A stretch of DNA of 64,000 bases, taken from contig DBRQ01000009.1 of NCBI GenBank assembly GCA_002306345.1, positions 84,723-148,722 of the forward strand. The letters are read 5' to 3'. A program made the position numbers and the translations under genes. Source of the DNA: Candidatus Pacebacteria bacterium UBA1364 (GTDB taxonomy: Bacteria; Patescibacteriota; Microgenomatia; UBA1400; PJMF01). The notes below the pieces were generated by a model. It had not been told where the DNA came from and did no database searches. It saw only the letters and a program-made list of their open reading frames with translations. This document shows, piece by piece, positions 8,020-16,442 of the stretch (position 1 is the first letter of the stretch; each line of letters starts with the position of its first letter).

Positions 8020-9037
8020 TTTTAATTCCTTCTTCCATTGGTTTTTTGAAAGCTTTTCTGCCCATAATTAAGCCGGCTCCACCAGCTCTTTTATTAATCA
8101 CAGCACTTTTAATTGCAGCTTTTAAATCTTTTTGTAAATCGCCTTGCTCATCGCTTTCACCGCCAGAATTAATTAAACTAATTTTACCAGCGTAGCAATT
8201 CATCACCTGCAAGCGAACCATATCAATGGGATTTTCTGTACTTAAAGTTTCATACATTTCCGCATTTTCTTTGCCAAATTTAAATTTGCGAAAAGCACCA
8301 TCATTTGTTGGCATTTTTTGCTTGATAATATCCGCCTCAATAGTTACGCCTAGGCGATTAGCATAAGAAGTCACATCGGCGGCATTTTCATAATCAAGAT
8401 TCTTATCCCGCCAAGCTTGGTTGCGTGGATAACACCATAAAATTGTGGCTAAGCCCAATTGATGAGCTTCGTAAAAGGCTCGACTGATTTCTACAATTTG
8501 ACGATTCGAAGCTTGTGAACCGAAATAAATGGTTGCCCCAATAGCTACAGCACCCATATTATAGGCTTGACGCACTTGAGCGAATAAAATTTGGTCCCAT
8601 TTGTTTGGATAAGTCAACAATTCATTGTGATTAATTTTGACAATAAAAGGTATTTTTTCAGCATATTTTCTACTAACTAATCCAAGAGTACCTAAACTTG
8701 CGGCGACACCACTGCAATTGGCCTCTAGCGCTAATTTAATTACATTCTCTGGATCGAAGTAAAGTGGATTCTTGTAAAAAGAATAAGCAGCGTTATGTTC
8801 AACATCTTGATCAACTGGCAAAATTGATAAATAGCCAGTGTTGCCCAAACGGCCATGCTGATAAAGTCGCTCTAAATTTTGGATGACTTCTTCACTACGA
8901 TCGGAATTGGCAAACACACTTTGTACGTGATCAGCTTTGGGAAACTCAAGCAATTCTTTTGGTAACAATTGACATTGATGAGCTAGAAGATATTGAGCCT
9001 CACTACCCAAAGCATCAATTATTTCTTGATAAGTCAT
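7967..9037 (-). CDS. fbaB: Class I fructose-bisphosphate aldolase, DhnA/FbaB type
   Basis: Schiff-base aldolase that interconverts fructose 1,6-bisphosphate with glyceraldehyde 3-phosphate and dihydroxyacetone phosphate. Recognised from LSILPVDQDVEHNAA near residue 70, the Lys-containing ADIIKQKMP segment (candidate Schiff-base Lys), and GGAGLIMGRKAF near the C-terminus, which forms the phosphate-binding loop. Its 356 residues fit the E. coli FbaB length. A TAAAAT lies 9 nt before the ATG and a GAAAG is close to the start, so the initiation mode is unclear. It ends tail-to-tail with rdgB, overlapping by 53 nt. Confidence 0.9.
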   Translation of the reverse strand: MTYQEIIDALGSEAQYLLAHQCQLLPKELLEFPKADHVQSVFANSDRSEEVIQNLERLYQHGRLGNTGYLSILPVDQDVEHNAAYSFYKNPLYFDPENVIKLALEANCSGVAASLGTLGLVSRKYAEKIPFIVKINHNELLTYPNKWDQILFAQVRQAYNMGAVAIGATIYFGSQASNRQIVEISRAFYEAHQLGLATILWCYPRNQAWRDKNLDYENAADVTSYANRLGVTIEADIIKQKMPTNDGAFRKFKFGKENAEMYETLSTENPIDMVRLQVMNCYAGKISLINSGGESDEQGDLQKDLKAAIKSAVINKRAGGAGLIMGRKAFKKPMEEGIKIIQAVQDVYLEEGIGLA

Positions 9038-9055
9038 TTTCTTTCAATTTTACTT

Positions 9056-9631
9056 TTATTTTTTACTTTTATTAGTAATTTTTTTCGTTTCATTTTTAAT
9101 TTCTTTTTTGACAAACGTTTTAATTTCTTTTGTTTTATTAATTAAATTTTGTAGTGGAGAATATGCGGATTTAATTTCATAAAGTACATAAAGGTTAATT
9201 AATAAACTCAATAGCGCACTAAGCAAACCACTGACAAACAGTAAGACACTGCAAAGGTTCATAATCAATTCTAAAAAACTTAAACAAAATAGAATAAACC
9301 AGCCATTAAGTTTTCTATTTTTGAGAGGTTTGTAAGCGATTAAAGCGATACTACCCATCAATATTCGTAACAAACCAATTAAGTAAAAATACACCGGAGC
9401 AATTCCATACCAAGAACTAATAAGCTGATGGGGCGAACGAACACTATAAATGGTATTAAAACCACTAATAACTAAAAGTAAACCAGAAATTAGAATTAAG
9501 TAGGGAATGATTTTGACTATGATCCCCACCAGTGCTTTTGGTAAATGTGGCGCTTTCTTAAAGATTTGCTCAAGGTTTTTATCAAGCTTTTTGATGATGG
9601 GAGAAGTATACAAAGAAGTAATATTTTTCAT
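9056..9631 (-). CDS. Small integral membrane protein, unknown function
   Basis: A 191-residue protein with about four hydrophobic helices (roughly residues 38-62, 78-100, 110-135 and 138-155) between a basic N-terminus and a Lys-rich C-terminal tail (about 35 residues, nearly one third lysine). No catalytic motif is recognised. It is upstream of the aldolase gene in the same direction, 18 nt apart, so the two may share a transcript. The lysine-rich cytoplasmic tail could contact acidic partners or lipids, which is only inference. Confidence 0.7.
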   Translation of the reverse strand: MKNITSLYTSPIIKKLDKNLEQIFKKAPHLPKALVGIIVKIIPYLILISGLLLVISGFNTIYSVRSPHQLISSWYGIAPVYFYLIGLLRILMGSIALIAYKPLKNRKLNGWFILFCLSFLELIMNLCSVLLFVSGLLSALLSLLINLYVLYEIKSAYSPLQNLINKTKEIKTFVKKEIKNETKKITNKSKK

Positions 9632-9637
9632 AAAATT

Positions 9638-9646
9638 ATTTTAGCA
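9638..9646 (-). promoter_or_regulatory. Extended -10 promoter, leaderless spacing
   Basis: Reading the minus strand, TGCTAAAAT ends exactly 6 nt before the ATG at 9631. Confidence 0.55.
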
Positions 9647-9722
9647 TAAATGCTAGTCTGTCGCCATCTTTTGTATTGTTATTTTTTTCAAATCTCACAC
9701 TGCGGAGATCTTTTTTTCAGTG

Positions 9723-9728
9723 TAAACT
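9723..9728 (+). promoter_or_regulatory. -10 box before a GTG start, leaderless spacing
   Basis: TAAACT ends exactly 6 nt before the GTG at 9735, and no ribosome-binding site is seen. Leaderless initiation on GTG is also predicted for dacA. Confidence 0.45.
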
Positions 9729-9734
9729 AATTTA

Positions 9735-11435
9735 GTGCACAAACTCCATCGCCTGCAAACTAAATTTAGTGGGTTGCGCTATAAACTAATTAATGCACGA
9801 AAGGAGCCATCTGATCGACAGTTTTTAGTGAGACTAGCGATTTGCTCCATCTTTTTTTTAGCTTTTTGTTTGCGTTTTACTCACTTAAATTGGGATGAGG
9901 GTTATTATTATCATCCAGATGAACGTAATATTGCCGCCGCCATTAGTCGCCTCGAGTTACCACAACAAAACAACCCCGAATTTTATGCTTACAATGGTTT
10001 TCCACTTTTTTTTCTGGATATTGTGTCACAAATTGTGAGTTATCTAACACATAATCCAGATTGGTTGACCGATTGGCCTAAAATTATTTTATTAACAAGA
10101 ATATTTTCTGCTGCTTGCTCATTCATTAGTGTTCGGCTCTGTTATCGTATTGCTTTAAAGGTTTTTCGCCCAAAAATTGCCATTTTGACCACTTTTATCG
10201 CTGCTACTACCGTTGGCTTGATTCAATATGCTCACTATGGAGTAACAGAGAGCCTTTTAGTGATGGAAGTGCTTTTACTTAGTTTGTTATCGATGCAATT
10301 AATGGAAAATAAAAAGAAAATTAATTTATTCTGGTTGGCAGTTGTTTTTGGAGTAAGTGTAGGGACTAAAACTTCAGCTTTATCTTTTATTTTAATTCCA
10401 GCTTTAGCTATTTTGATGACCTATGGCTTACGTTGGCGCACTGTCTTAATGGGTATTTGCTGTTCACTTGTGGCGGCAGCAGTTTTTTATGGTGTTTCTC
10501 CCAACACTATCCAACATTTAGATAAATTTTTAGAATCAATGCGCTATGAGGGAGGGGTAGTTAGAGGCGAATTTTTAGTGCCGTATACCATGCAATTTAT
10601 TGATACACCCATATATTTATTTCAAATTAAAAATCTGTTTTGGCAAACTTCAATTAGCACAATGTTATTGGCTTTTTTTGGTTTATTTTTACTTTTTAAA
10701 AATGGTAAAAAATATCGTTTGTTGCGGCCATTGTTACTCTATTCTTTTTTGTATTTTGTCTACGTTGGTTCTTGGCATGCTAAATTTATTCGTTATATGT
10801 TGCCAATTGTGCCAGCAATCATTTTTTTATCTGGCATTGCTCTCAATCAATTGACTCTTCAACTTAAAAAGCCTCGATTAAAGCAAACTTTAATTTTAAT
10901 TGTTTGTGCAGTTAACGTTTTTTGGGCGTTAGCCTATGTGAAAGTTTTTATCAAACAATCCACTAGAATTACCGCTTCTAAATGGATGTATCAGTATATT
11001 CCTAATCAGAGCACTGTTTTAACTGAGCACTGGGATGATGGTTTACCCAGCATGTCAGAAGATGGTTTCTCGTTTAATCATTTGGAATTAAAGCTTTATG
11101 ACTACGACGATCAAGCAAAAGTTCAAGAGTTAGCCGACACTTTGAGTCAAGGTGATTATTTGGTAATTTCTAGTCGTCGCTTAACTGGTTCGATTCCACG
11201 CAATCAGGCATTTCCTTACACAACAAAATATTATCAGTTGTTATTTAGTGGTGATCTAGGTTATGACCAAGTAGCTATTTTTACTTCGTACCCCAATTTT
11301 TTTGGTTTAAACATTAACGATGATTCAGCCGAAGAAACTTTTCAAGTTTATGATCATCCAGTGGTAAAAATTTTTAAAAATATTGGCCATTTTTCTAGCG
11401 GCAAAATTGAATCGTTGATTTTGAGTAGCAAGTAA
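9735..11435 (+). CDS. GT39/PMT-like polytopic glycosyltransferase
   Basis: Predicted GT-C fold enzyme that moves a sugar from a polyprenyl-phosphate carrier to an acceptor on the outer face of the membrane. The protein has 566 residues, about ten hydrophobic helices and a C-terminal soluble region from about residue 430. The first external loop carries an acidic motif, WDEGYYYHPDERN, in the position of the catalytic Asp-Glu of PMT/ArnT enzymes. The start is GTG with a -10 box 6 nt upstream. It stands apart from the large glycan locus at 40401-64000. Substrate and acceptor cannot be read from the sequence. Confidence 0.8.
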   Translation: MHKLHRLQTKFSGLRYKLINARKEPSDRQFLVRLAICSIFFLAFCLRFTHLNWDEGYYYHPDERNIAAAISRLELPQQNNPEFYAYNGFPLFFLDIVSQIVSYLTHNPDWLTDWPKIILLTRIFSAACSFISVRLCYRIALKVFRPKIAILTTFIAATTVGLIQYAHYGVTESLLVMEVLLLSLLSMQLMENKKKINLFWLAVVFGVSVGTKTSALSFILIPALAILMTYGLRWRTVLMGICCSLVAAAVFYGVSPNTIQHLDKFLESMRYEGGVVRGEFLVPYTMQFIDTPIYLFQIKNLFWQTSISTMLLAFFGLFLLFKNGKKYRLLRPLLLYSFLYFVYVGSWHAKFIRYMLPIVPAIIFLSGIALNQLTLQLKKPRLKQTLILIVCAVNVFWALAYVKVFIKQSTRITASKWMYQYIPNQSTVLTEHWDDGLPSMSEDGFSFNHLELKLYDYDDQAKVQELADTLSQGDYLVISSRRLTGSIPRNQAFPYTTKYYQLLFSGDLGYDQVAIFTSYPNFFGLNINDDSAEETFQVYDHPVVKIFKNIGHFSSGKIESLILSSK

Positions 11436-11779
11436 AAAGACAAATCTTAATGGTTTAAAAACATCACCATGGGAAACTACTCAGAGTTACCACTGCGACT
11501 ACTCAGCTTTCTCCAACCGATATTGGTGGGATAATTGTGCGACAAGTAGAAAATTACATCACAGGTTAAAACAGTGCTTTATCAATCCTTTTTACAGATG
11601 TTTGCTCTATAAATTTGTCTGAAAAAAAACGAATCACATACACTACTTCAATTAGGGAGTGCGCAAATTCAATTACGAACTGATATGAGTTAAATATCAT
11701 AGTTTTTAGGGCGAATGAAAGTGTAAAGGCAAGAACTGATACTAATTTGAAAGAGTATTTTTTACTTGTTAAAACAAAA
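11436..11779 (+). other. Gene-poor stretch between the GT39 gene and tRNA-Glu
   Basis: No convincing gene. The nonamer ACTACTCAG occurs twice, 22 nt apart (11476-11484 and 11498-11506). An open frame on the minus strand (11566-11814) begins inside the tRNA and is judged spurious. No integrase remnant or attachment-site duplication is visible. Confidence 0.4.
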
Positions 11780-11854
11780 TGGTGACCCCATCGGGAATCG
11801 AACCCGAGTTGCAAGGATGAGAACCTTGTGTCCTAACCGCTAGACGATAGGGCC
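11780..11854 (-). tRNA. tRNA-Glu (anticodon CTC)
   Basis: On the minus strand the sequence folds as a cloverleaf. The acceptor stem pairs GGCCCTA with TGGGGTC, the anticodon stem pairs CAAGG with CCTTG around loop TTCTCAT, and the T-loop is GGTTCGATTCC. The CCA end is encoded. The CTC anticodon reads GAG. The 5' end and TCGTCTAGCGGTTAGGAC D-arm are typical of bacterial tRNA-Glu. Confidence 0.95.
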
Positions 11855-11877
11855 GAACTTAAAGATAAAAAGGCGCC

Positions 11878-11911
11878 AAAAAAAACAAAGTCCCCTGTAG
11901 CAAGCTGCAGG
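11878..11911 (-). terminator. Hairpin plus U-run in the leader of tRNA-Glu
   Basis: On the minus strand CCTGCAG and CTACAGG (11894-11911) pair with one mismatch around a CTTG loop. They are followed by GGACTTTG and eight T (11878-11885). It lies only a few nt after the predicted start from the promoter at 11924-11932 and before the tRNA, so it could attenuate tRNA transcription or end a tiny RNA. Confidence 0.45.
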
Positions 11912-11923
11912 AAAACCTATTTG

Positions 11924-11932
11924 ATTATAGCA
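11924..11932 (-). promoter_or_regulatory. Consensus extended -10 promoter for tRNA-Glu
   Basis: On the minus strand TGCTATAAT matches the extended -10 consensus. The predicted start is near 11917, about 60 nt upstream of the tRNA 5' end. Confidence 0.6.
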
Positions 11933-11981
11933 AAAAAGCCTCAAACCTGTAAGCGCTACACTTCTTGTAATCTAAGCGCTT

Positions 11982-11987
11982 CATAAT
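11982..11987 (+). promoter_or_regulatory. -10 box of the surface-protein operon, leaderless spacing
   Basis: CATAAT ends exactly 6 nt before the ATG at 11994, and no ribosome-binding site is present. The following genes at 12935 and 14492 have clear Shine-Dalgarno sites, so first and internal genes appear to start differently. Confidence 0.45.
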
Positions 11988-11993
11988 GGCTTA

Positions 11994-12938
11994 ATGATTT
12001 TCATTTTAGTTTTATTAAGCGGGCTTTTTTGCACAACGATCTTTTTAGAAAAAGTGGAAGCTAAGGATTTTTCTTACCAATTTATTCTTACTGACAACAC
12101 GATTGCTCTAGATTTTTTTACGATTGTCAATTTGCCAGTCGCAAATCCCTCTTCCAACGCTGTGAGTCCCATTGATCCGAGTAGTTCTATAACTTTAACT
12201 CCTACAGTAGCTACCACGATAACTCCCACGGTAGCTACCACGATAACTCCTACAGAAGTACCCAAGCCGACAGACCCTTTTCCGACAGACTCTCAGCTGC
12301 CTGTCAATCCAACCTCCGGTCCCGCAGCTTCAGCCCAAATTCTTTCCTTTGACTATAAAATGACTAAAAATCAAGATATACCAACTGATTTACCACTTTT
12401 TATAGTGACTTTTGATCAAGAAGTTATTTTTGCGGCTGACGCTAGTACAGCTGACGGCTTATCTCATCAAGTGCAATTAGATCTTAAACTTTTTGACCCA
12501 AATTATTTAAGAAAAGTACCAATATTTTATCAAAATAATTATATTAATGATTTTACGCTCAGTTTAAATAATTTAGCCTTTAGCGACCAAATTTTGGAGC
12601 CAACTAATAAGCTTTGCCAAATTCAAAATCTCAGCGCGATTAGAGAAGTTGATCAATCTTTAACTATTATTTTTTCTTTAGAAGAAGAAACTAAAAATCA
12701 ACGTTTATATAAACTTTTTTGTCTTAATGAAAGACAAGAGATGACACACTTCACCAGACTTGTGCAAAAAGATAATTTTCTTTGGCCTACTTTCACTTTT
12801 TTGAGCTTTTTATCTAATCAAAAAAATGAACTTATTTTTCACTTAGATGAATTTGAATGTGAGGGATTGGTTTATGTAGCAGACGATTTTGGTACAAAAT
12901 CAGAACAAGTTTCAATTGTAAACGTAGAGGAGTTATGA
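11994..12938 (+). CDS. Secreted protein with Thr/Pro-rich repeat linker, unknown function
   Basis: A 314-residue protein starting with a signal peptide (MIFILVLLSGLFCTTIFL). After about 50 residues comes a Thr/Pro/Ser-rich linker containing the 8-residue repeat TPTVATTI twice plus a partial copy, and then a soluble domain of about 200 residues that I cannot assign. Thr/Pro-rich linkers of this type usually join extracellular domains and are common glycosylation targets. It overlaps the next gene by 4 nt (ATGA) and is probably the first gene of an operon running to 14749. The architecture suggests a cell-surface protein. Confidence 0.75.
   Translation: MIFILVLLSGLFCTTIFLEKVEAKDFSYQFILTDNTIALDFFTIVNLPVANPSSNAVSPIDPSSSITLTPTVATTITPTVATTITPTEVPKPTDPFPTDSQLPVNPTSGPAASAQILSFDYKMTKNQDIPTDLPLFIVTFDQEVIFAADASTADGLSHQVQLDLKLFDPNYLRKVPIFYQNNYINDFTLSLNNLAFSDQILEPTNKLCQIQNLSAIREVDQSLTIIFSLEEETKNQRLYKLFCLNERQEMTHFTRLVQKDNFLWPTFTFLSFLSNQKNELIFHLDEFECEGLVYVADDFGTKSEQVSIVNVEEL
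12198..12257 (+). repeat. 24-bp tandem repeat, 2.5 copies, coding TPTVATTI
   Basis: Two full 24-nt units (12198-12221 and 12222-12245) and half a third. The units differ at two third-codon positions, so the peptide repeat is exact while the DNA has drifted slightly. Confidence 0.85.
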
Positions 12939-13609
12939 AAGAAATTAAACTTGATTGTTTTTTGGGGACTGAAAGTTGTGCAGTTATTTCCTCTCAAAAT
13001 AAATTAATTCTAGATAATCCTACAGACAGAGAATTGACTTTGGAGGTTTTTAATCATCGTGATGATGATTGCCAGCTTGTTGTTACGGCTAAAAATTTAA
13101 AACAAGAAACAACTGCTTTGTTATCGCAAACTAATTTATTAATTACTAGTGACGAGCAATTAATTTTTCAGGATAATTTGGCAGAATTTTTGACAAAAAA
13201 TATCGATTTTCAATTAATTACTGCTCAGACAAACAGAAAATATTTATTTAATTTTGATTTTTTGAATTTAATTTTAGCAAAAGAAAAAAAATTTTTGATC
13301 ACCTTTGACCTATATTTTGACTTTCGTTGTCAAAAAGCTCAAATGAAGGTAGATGCTCCAGAAGCAAGCCAAAGGACAGTCGCAACAGAAAACGAAGCAA
13401 TTGATCAAACTAGCCAGACAGCAGTGTTAGCGGCCAATGACGGTGTCAAAGAACAGCTCACTGTTAATAGCAAGATAACAAATCAGACTAATTCTTTTTG
13501 GTTTTCAACACTTTTTTATCTACTGTCAGGCTTGTTTATTATAATTTTTTTTGTCATAATTAAATTTGTTCATGGCAAAAAAAGCAAAAAAAAGCAAAAA
13601 AAAAGCTAA
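12935..13609 (+). CDS. Protein with C-terminal membrane anchor, unknown function
   Basis: Unassigned 224-residue protein. It has no N-terminal signal. The first 150 residues look like a soluble beta-rich domain, then come a Thr/Gln/Ala linker, one transmembrane helix near residues 190-213 (LFYLLSGLFIIIFFVIIKFV) and a very basic tail (GKKSKKKQKKS). The start has an AGAGGAG site very close to ATG and overlaps the upstream stop as ATGA. The C-terminal anchor with a lysine tail predicts that the N-terminal domain is outside, but without a cleavable signal this is inference. It overlaps the CAP-domain gene by 44 nt. Confidence 0.65.
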   Translation: MKEIKLDCFLGTESCAVISSQNKLILDNPTDRELTLEVFNHRDDDCQLVVTAKNLKQETTALLSQTNLLITSDEQLIFQDNLAEFLTKNIDFQLITAQTNRKYLFNFDFLNLILAKEKKFLITFDLYFDFRCQKAQMKVDAPEASQRTVATENEAIDQTSQTAVLAANDGVKEQLTVNSKITNQTNSFWFSTLFYLLSGLFIIIFFVIIKFVHGKKSKKKQKKS

Positions 13610-14495
13610 TTTTCTATTTAGATTAAATCACCTTTTTAAACCACAAGCCTCAAATAAATATCGCTCAGAACTTTTGCATCCCCAAGCATTGCTCGTTCTG
13701 TCGTTTATTTTATTGGCTGGCTTTTCTTTTTTTAATATTTTGCGATTTTTTCCAAGTTTAACTGATAAAGTTTTGGGATTTAGTTCCAATATTAATGTCG
13801 ATGGTTTACTGGTTAAAACTAATGAAGAACGGGCAAAGGCAAATTTAACCCCTTTAGTTATGAATGAAGAATTAAATCAAGCAGCCTTGGCTAAAGCCCA
13901 AGACATGTTAAACGATCAATATTGGGCGCACGTTGCTCCGGATGGCAAACAGGCTTGGGATTTTATCAAAGAAACAGAATATGTTTATAAATATGCAGGA
14001 GAAAATTTAGCTAGAGATTTTAGCAATAATGAAGAAGTAATTAAAGCATGGATGGCTTCACCTACTCATCGGGAAAACATTCTTAATCAAGATTTTACGC
14101 AAATGGGTTTGGCGGTAGTGAATGGCAATTTAAATGGGGCTAATACTACTTTGGTGGTGCAAATTTTCGCTGTACCCTCAGCAGTAACCATGAAAGATAA
14201 TGCTGGCGCAGAATTTCATTTACCTAAAGCGGCTGAAAAAACTGATCAAAAAAATGAATTAGTAGCTGGAGAAAAAACTACTAATCGTGAAGTCGTTTTT
14301 TCTCCCCTCAATTTAACTAGAGCCTTCTTTCTGGTAGTTGTTTTGCTGATTATTTTAACCTTACTCTATGATTCCCTAGTAGCTTCAAATCGCAAATACG
14401 AGCGTTTAGTAGGACAAAATTTTGCTCACATTGCTCTTTTAGTTACCGTGGCTTTTTTACTGGTTTTCTTTAAGGGAGGAGTGGTTTTGCCATGA
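13566..14495 (+). CDS. Membrane-anchored CAP (SCP/PR1, YkwD-like) domain protein
   Basis: Extracellular CAP domain of the cysteine-free bacterial YkwD type. The protein has a basic start (MAKKAKKSKKKA), one transmembrane helix at about residues 42-60, a CAP domain at about residues 75-215, and two further C-terminal helices. CAP hallmarks are LVKTNEERAKANLTPLVMNEEL, WAHVAPDG with the conserved His, GENLA and SPTHRENIL with the second His. The molecular role of bacterial CAP domains is poorly known. The start overlaps the previous gene by 44 nt in another frame, so the true ATG could be internal, but the lysine-rich start followed by a membrane helix is plausible. Confidence 0.85.
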   Translation: MFMAKKAKKSKKKANFLFRLNHLFKPQASNKYRSELLHPQALLVLSFILLAGFSFFNILRFFPSLTDKVLGFSSNINVDGLLVKTNEERAKANLTPLVMNEELNQAALAKAQDMLNDQYWAHVAPDGKQAWDFIKETEYVYKYAGENLARDFSNNEEVIKAWMASPTHRENILNQDFTQMGLAVVNGNLNGANTTLVVQIFAVPSAVTMKDNAGAEFHLPKAAEKTDQKNELVAGEKTTNREVVFSPLNLTRAFFLVVVLLIILTLLYDSLVASNRKYERLVGQNFAHIALLVTVAFLLVFFKGGVVLP

Positions 14496-14749
14496 AAAAA
14501 TTTTTGAAACAAAATCAATTGGCCTATTTATTTTTGTTTATTTTGCTTGCTGCTTTTGTTTTTTTATTTATGAGGGCCTGGCCTGATAAACAAATGCAAC
14601 GTTATATAGCCATAATTTTTGGAACTCTGTATTTTATTTGGGGAGTTATTACTCACCTTAAAAGTAAAAAAATTAATAGTGAAATTGTTTTTGAATATTT
14701 ATCCATTGCTATGTTGGCAACATTAGCGATCGTTTTGATCACTTTATAA
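14492..14749 (+). CDS. Small three-helix membrane protein, unknown function
   Basis: An 85-residue protein that is almost entirely hydrophobic, with three helices (about residues 10-28, 38-54 and 67-84). It has a strong GGGAGGAG ribosome-binding site 9 nt before the ATG, and its ATG overlaps the stop of the CAP gene by 4 nt, so it is translated with that operon. No known motif is recognised. It may partner the CAP protein in the membrane, from position only. Confidence 0.7.
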   Translation: MKKFLKQNQLAYLFLFILLAAFVFLFMRAWPDKQMQRYIAIIFGTLYFIWGVITHLKSKKINSEIVFEYLSIAMLATLAIVLITL

Positions 14750-14811
14750 GTCGTGACTTGTTTTTAAAAATAGATCGTGTTAGTTTTGACTAGCAAGAAA
14801 AGAAAGGTGAT

Positions 14812-15558
14812 ATGGCAGATAAAGAAATGAAAGGCATTATATTGGCTGGAGGAGCTGGCACACGACTTTATCCGTTAACCAAAGTAACTAGTAAACAGTT
14901 ATTACCGATTTATAATAAGCCGATGATTCAGTATCCGCTCGAAACTTTGATACGGGCCGGAATTAAGGACATTTTAATTATCGTTGCTCCTGATCATGCT
15001 GGAGATTTTTTGAAATGTTTGGGGAGCGGCAAAGAATATGGTTGCCATTTTACTTACGAAATTCAAGATAAACCCGAAGGCATTGCGCAAGCCTTTATAA
15101 TTGGTCGAGATTTTATTGATCGCGACAATGTGACGCTCATTTTGGGTGATAATCTTTATGAAGATGATTTTTCAACAGCGATTAAAACATTTGTAAGTGG
15201 TGGACGTGTTTTTGCCAAAAAAGTCAGCGATCCGCAACGCTTTGGAGTAGTTGAATTTGATGAAAATAATAAAGCTATTTCCATCGAAGAAAAGCCTAAA
15301 ATGCCCAAATCGCAATACTCTGTCACTGGACTTTATATTTATGACTCGACCGTCGTAGATAAAGTTAAAACTCTTGCTGTTTCGACTCGTGGAGAATTGG
15401 AAATTACTGATTTAAACAATCTTTATCTACGAGAAGGTAGCTTAGACGTAGCCTTTGTTAAAGGTAGATGGTTTGATACTGGTACTTTTGAATCTATGTA
15501 TGAGGCTATTTCCTTTGCTAGAGATAAACATCTAGCCAAAGCAGCGCAGTCACTGTAA
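14812..15558 (+). CDS. rmlA: Glucose-1-phosphate thymidylyltransferase
   Basis: Makes dTDP-glucose from glucose 1-phosphate and dTTP, the first step toward dTDP-deoxyhexoses. The nucleotide-binding motif GGAGTRLYPLTKVTSKQLLPIYNKPMIQYP is unmistakable (given here across residues 13-42), with LGDNLYEDD and GRWFDTGTFESM following. The 248 residues are the short form. It has an AGAAAGGTG ribosome-binding site. The downstream pathway genes rmlB and rmlD are 37 kb away on the other strand, and no rmlC is seen in the window. Confidence 0.94.
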   Translation: MADKEMKGIILAGGAGTRLYPLTKVTSKQLLPIYNKPMIQYPLETLIRAGIKDILIIVAPDHAGDFLKCLGSGKEYGCHFTYEIQDKPEGIAQAFIIGRDFIDRDNVTLILGDNLYEDDFSTAIKTFVSGGRVFAKKVSDPQRFGVVEFDENNKAISIEEKPKMPKSQYSVTGLYIYDSTVVDKVKTLAVSTRGELEITDLNNLYLREGSLDVAFVKGRWFDTGTFESMYEAISFARDKHLAKAAQSL

Positions 15559-15568
15559 AATGATTTTC

Positions 15569-16438
15569 ATGCAAAGATTAGTGTTTTTTTTTCTAGCGTT
15601 TTTTCTTCTAACTTCACCAGTGTGGGCAGAAGAAGCTTCCGAAGTAACGCAAGAGCCGACTATTCAAGCGACAGAGGCAGCAGATCCCAATTTAAAAACC
15701 AGTATTATTTGGGAGCGTGAACGACTGGATCAAGAAATTGCCACGATCAAAGCGACCTATCAATCTCAACTAGAGACTTATTTATATCAAGATAAATTGT
15801 ACCGAATTGCTTACGACCAACATAAACAATTACAAACTTTAGTTTCAATTGAAGACTTGACTCAAAAAGCAAAAACTTTGGGTATTTCAAGAGACGACGT
15901 TTTAATTAGTTATTTAGATTTATTAAGATTAAATTTAATTGCCACAGAAGGGATTGAGTTGTCCCTTAAGGCGGAATATTTAACACAATTGGAAACTACT
16001 ATTGATTACATGAAAAATCATCAGGAAAATTTGAAAAACTTAAGCAATAGAGATCAAGTGGCTTTATCATTGAGTACCTTTACTGCTGATCAACAAAATA
16101 TTGAGAAATTGGCTAATGGAGTACTAGTTTTATTGTCAGTTGGTAATTTACAAATCATTTACGATAAAGCGGTAGCTCTTAAAACAGACATTGATGCTTA
16201 TTTAAATATAAAAGGAACTTTTAATTTACCAGAAATTGATCGAGCTAGTAAGGAAACTAATCGCAGTTTGAATTCTGCCAAACTAAAACTCGACACTTTT
16301 TGGGCAGATGCGCTCAATTACGGTGGGAAGAGTGGATATTTGGCTTCATTTTATGATAATTTGCCTTCAGAAATGAACCCTGTTTATGTTAACTTGTCTC
16401 AATCTATTTCTTATTTGAGTGAATTACTAAGTATTTAA
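15569..16438 (+). CDS. Secreted helical protein of unknown function
   Basis: A 289-residue protein with a clear signal peptide (MQRLVFFFLAFFLLTSPVWAEE, cleavage after VWA). The mature part is mostly helical, with heptad-like stretches at about residues 40-110 and 150-250, and no cysteines. I chose ATG 15569 over 15560 because it begins the signal peptide directly and because TAAAAT (15556-15561) ends 7 nt before it. It may be co-transcribed with rmlA, whose stop overlaps this -10. It is followed 4 nt later by a small membrane protein gene. Function not assigned. Confidence 0.7.
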   Translation: MQRLVFFFLAFFLLTSPVWAEEASEVTQEPTIQATEAADPNLKTSIIWERERLDQEIATIKATYQSQLETYLYQDKLYRIAYDQHKQLQTLVSIEDLTQKAKTLGISRDDVLISYLDLLRLNLIATEGIELSLKAEYLTQLETTIDYMKNHQENLKNLSNRDQVALSLSTFTADQQNIEKLANGVLVLLSVGNLQIIYDKAVALKTDIDAYLNIKGTFNLPEIDRASKETNRSLNSAKLKLDTFWADALNYGGKSGYLASFYDNLPSEMNPVYVNLSQSISYLSELLSI

Positions 16439-16442
16439 AAAT

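Noticed and set aside
11436..11779. Attachment site or island boundary next to tRNA-Glu
   Set aside because: No copy of the tRNA 3' end was found nearby and there is no integrase. The doubled ACTACTCAG is too short to support an island.
11566..11814. 82-codon minus-strand open frame
   Set aside because: It begins inside the tRNA-Glu gene, has no ribosome-binding site or recognisable motif, and its composition is like non-coding A/T-rich DNA.
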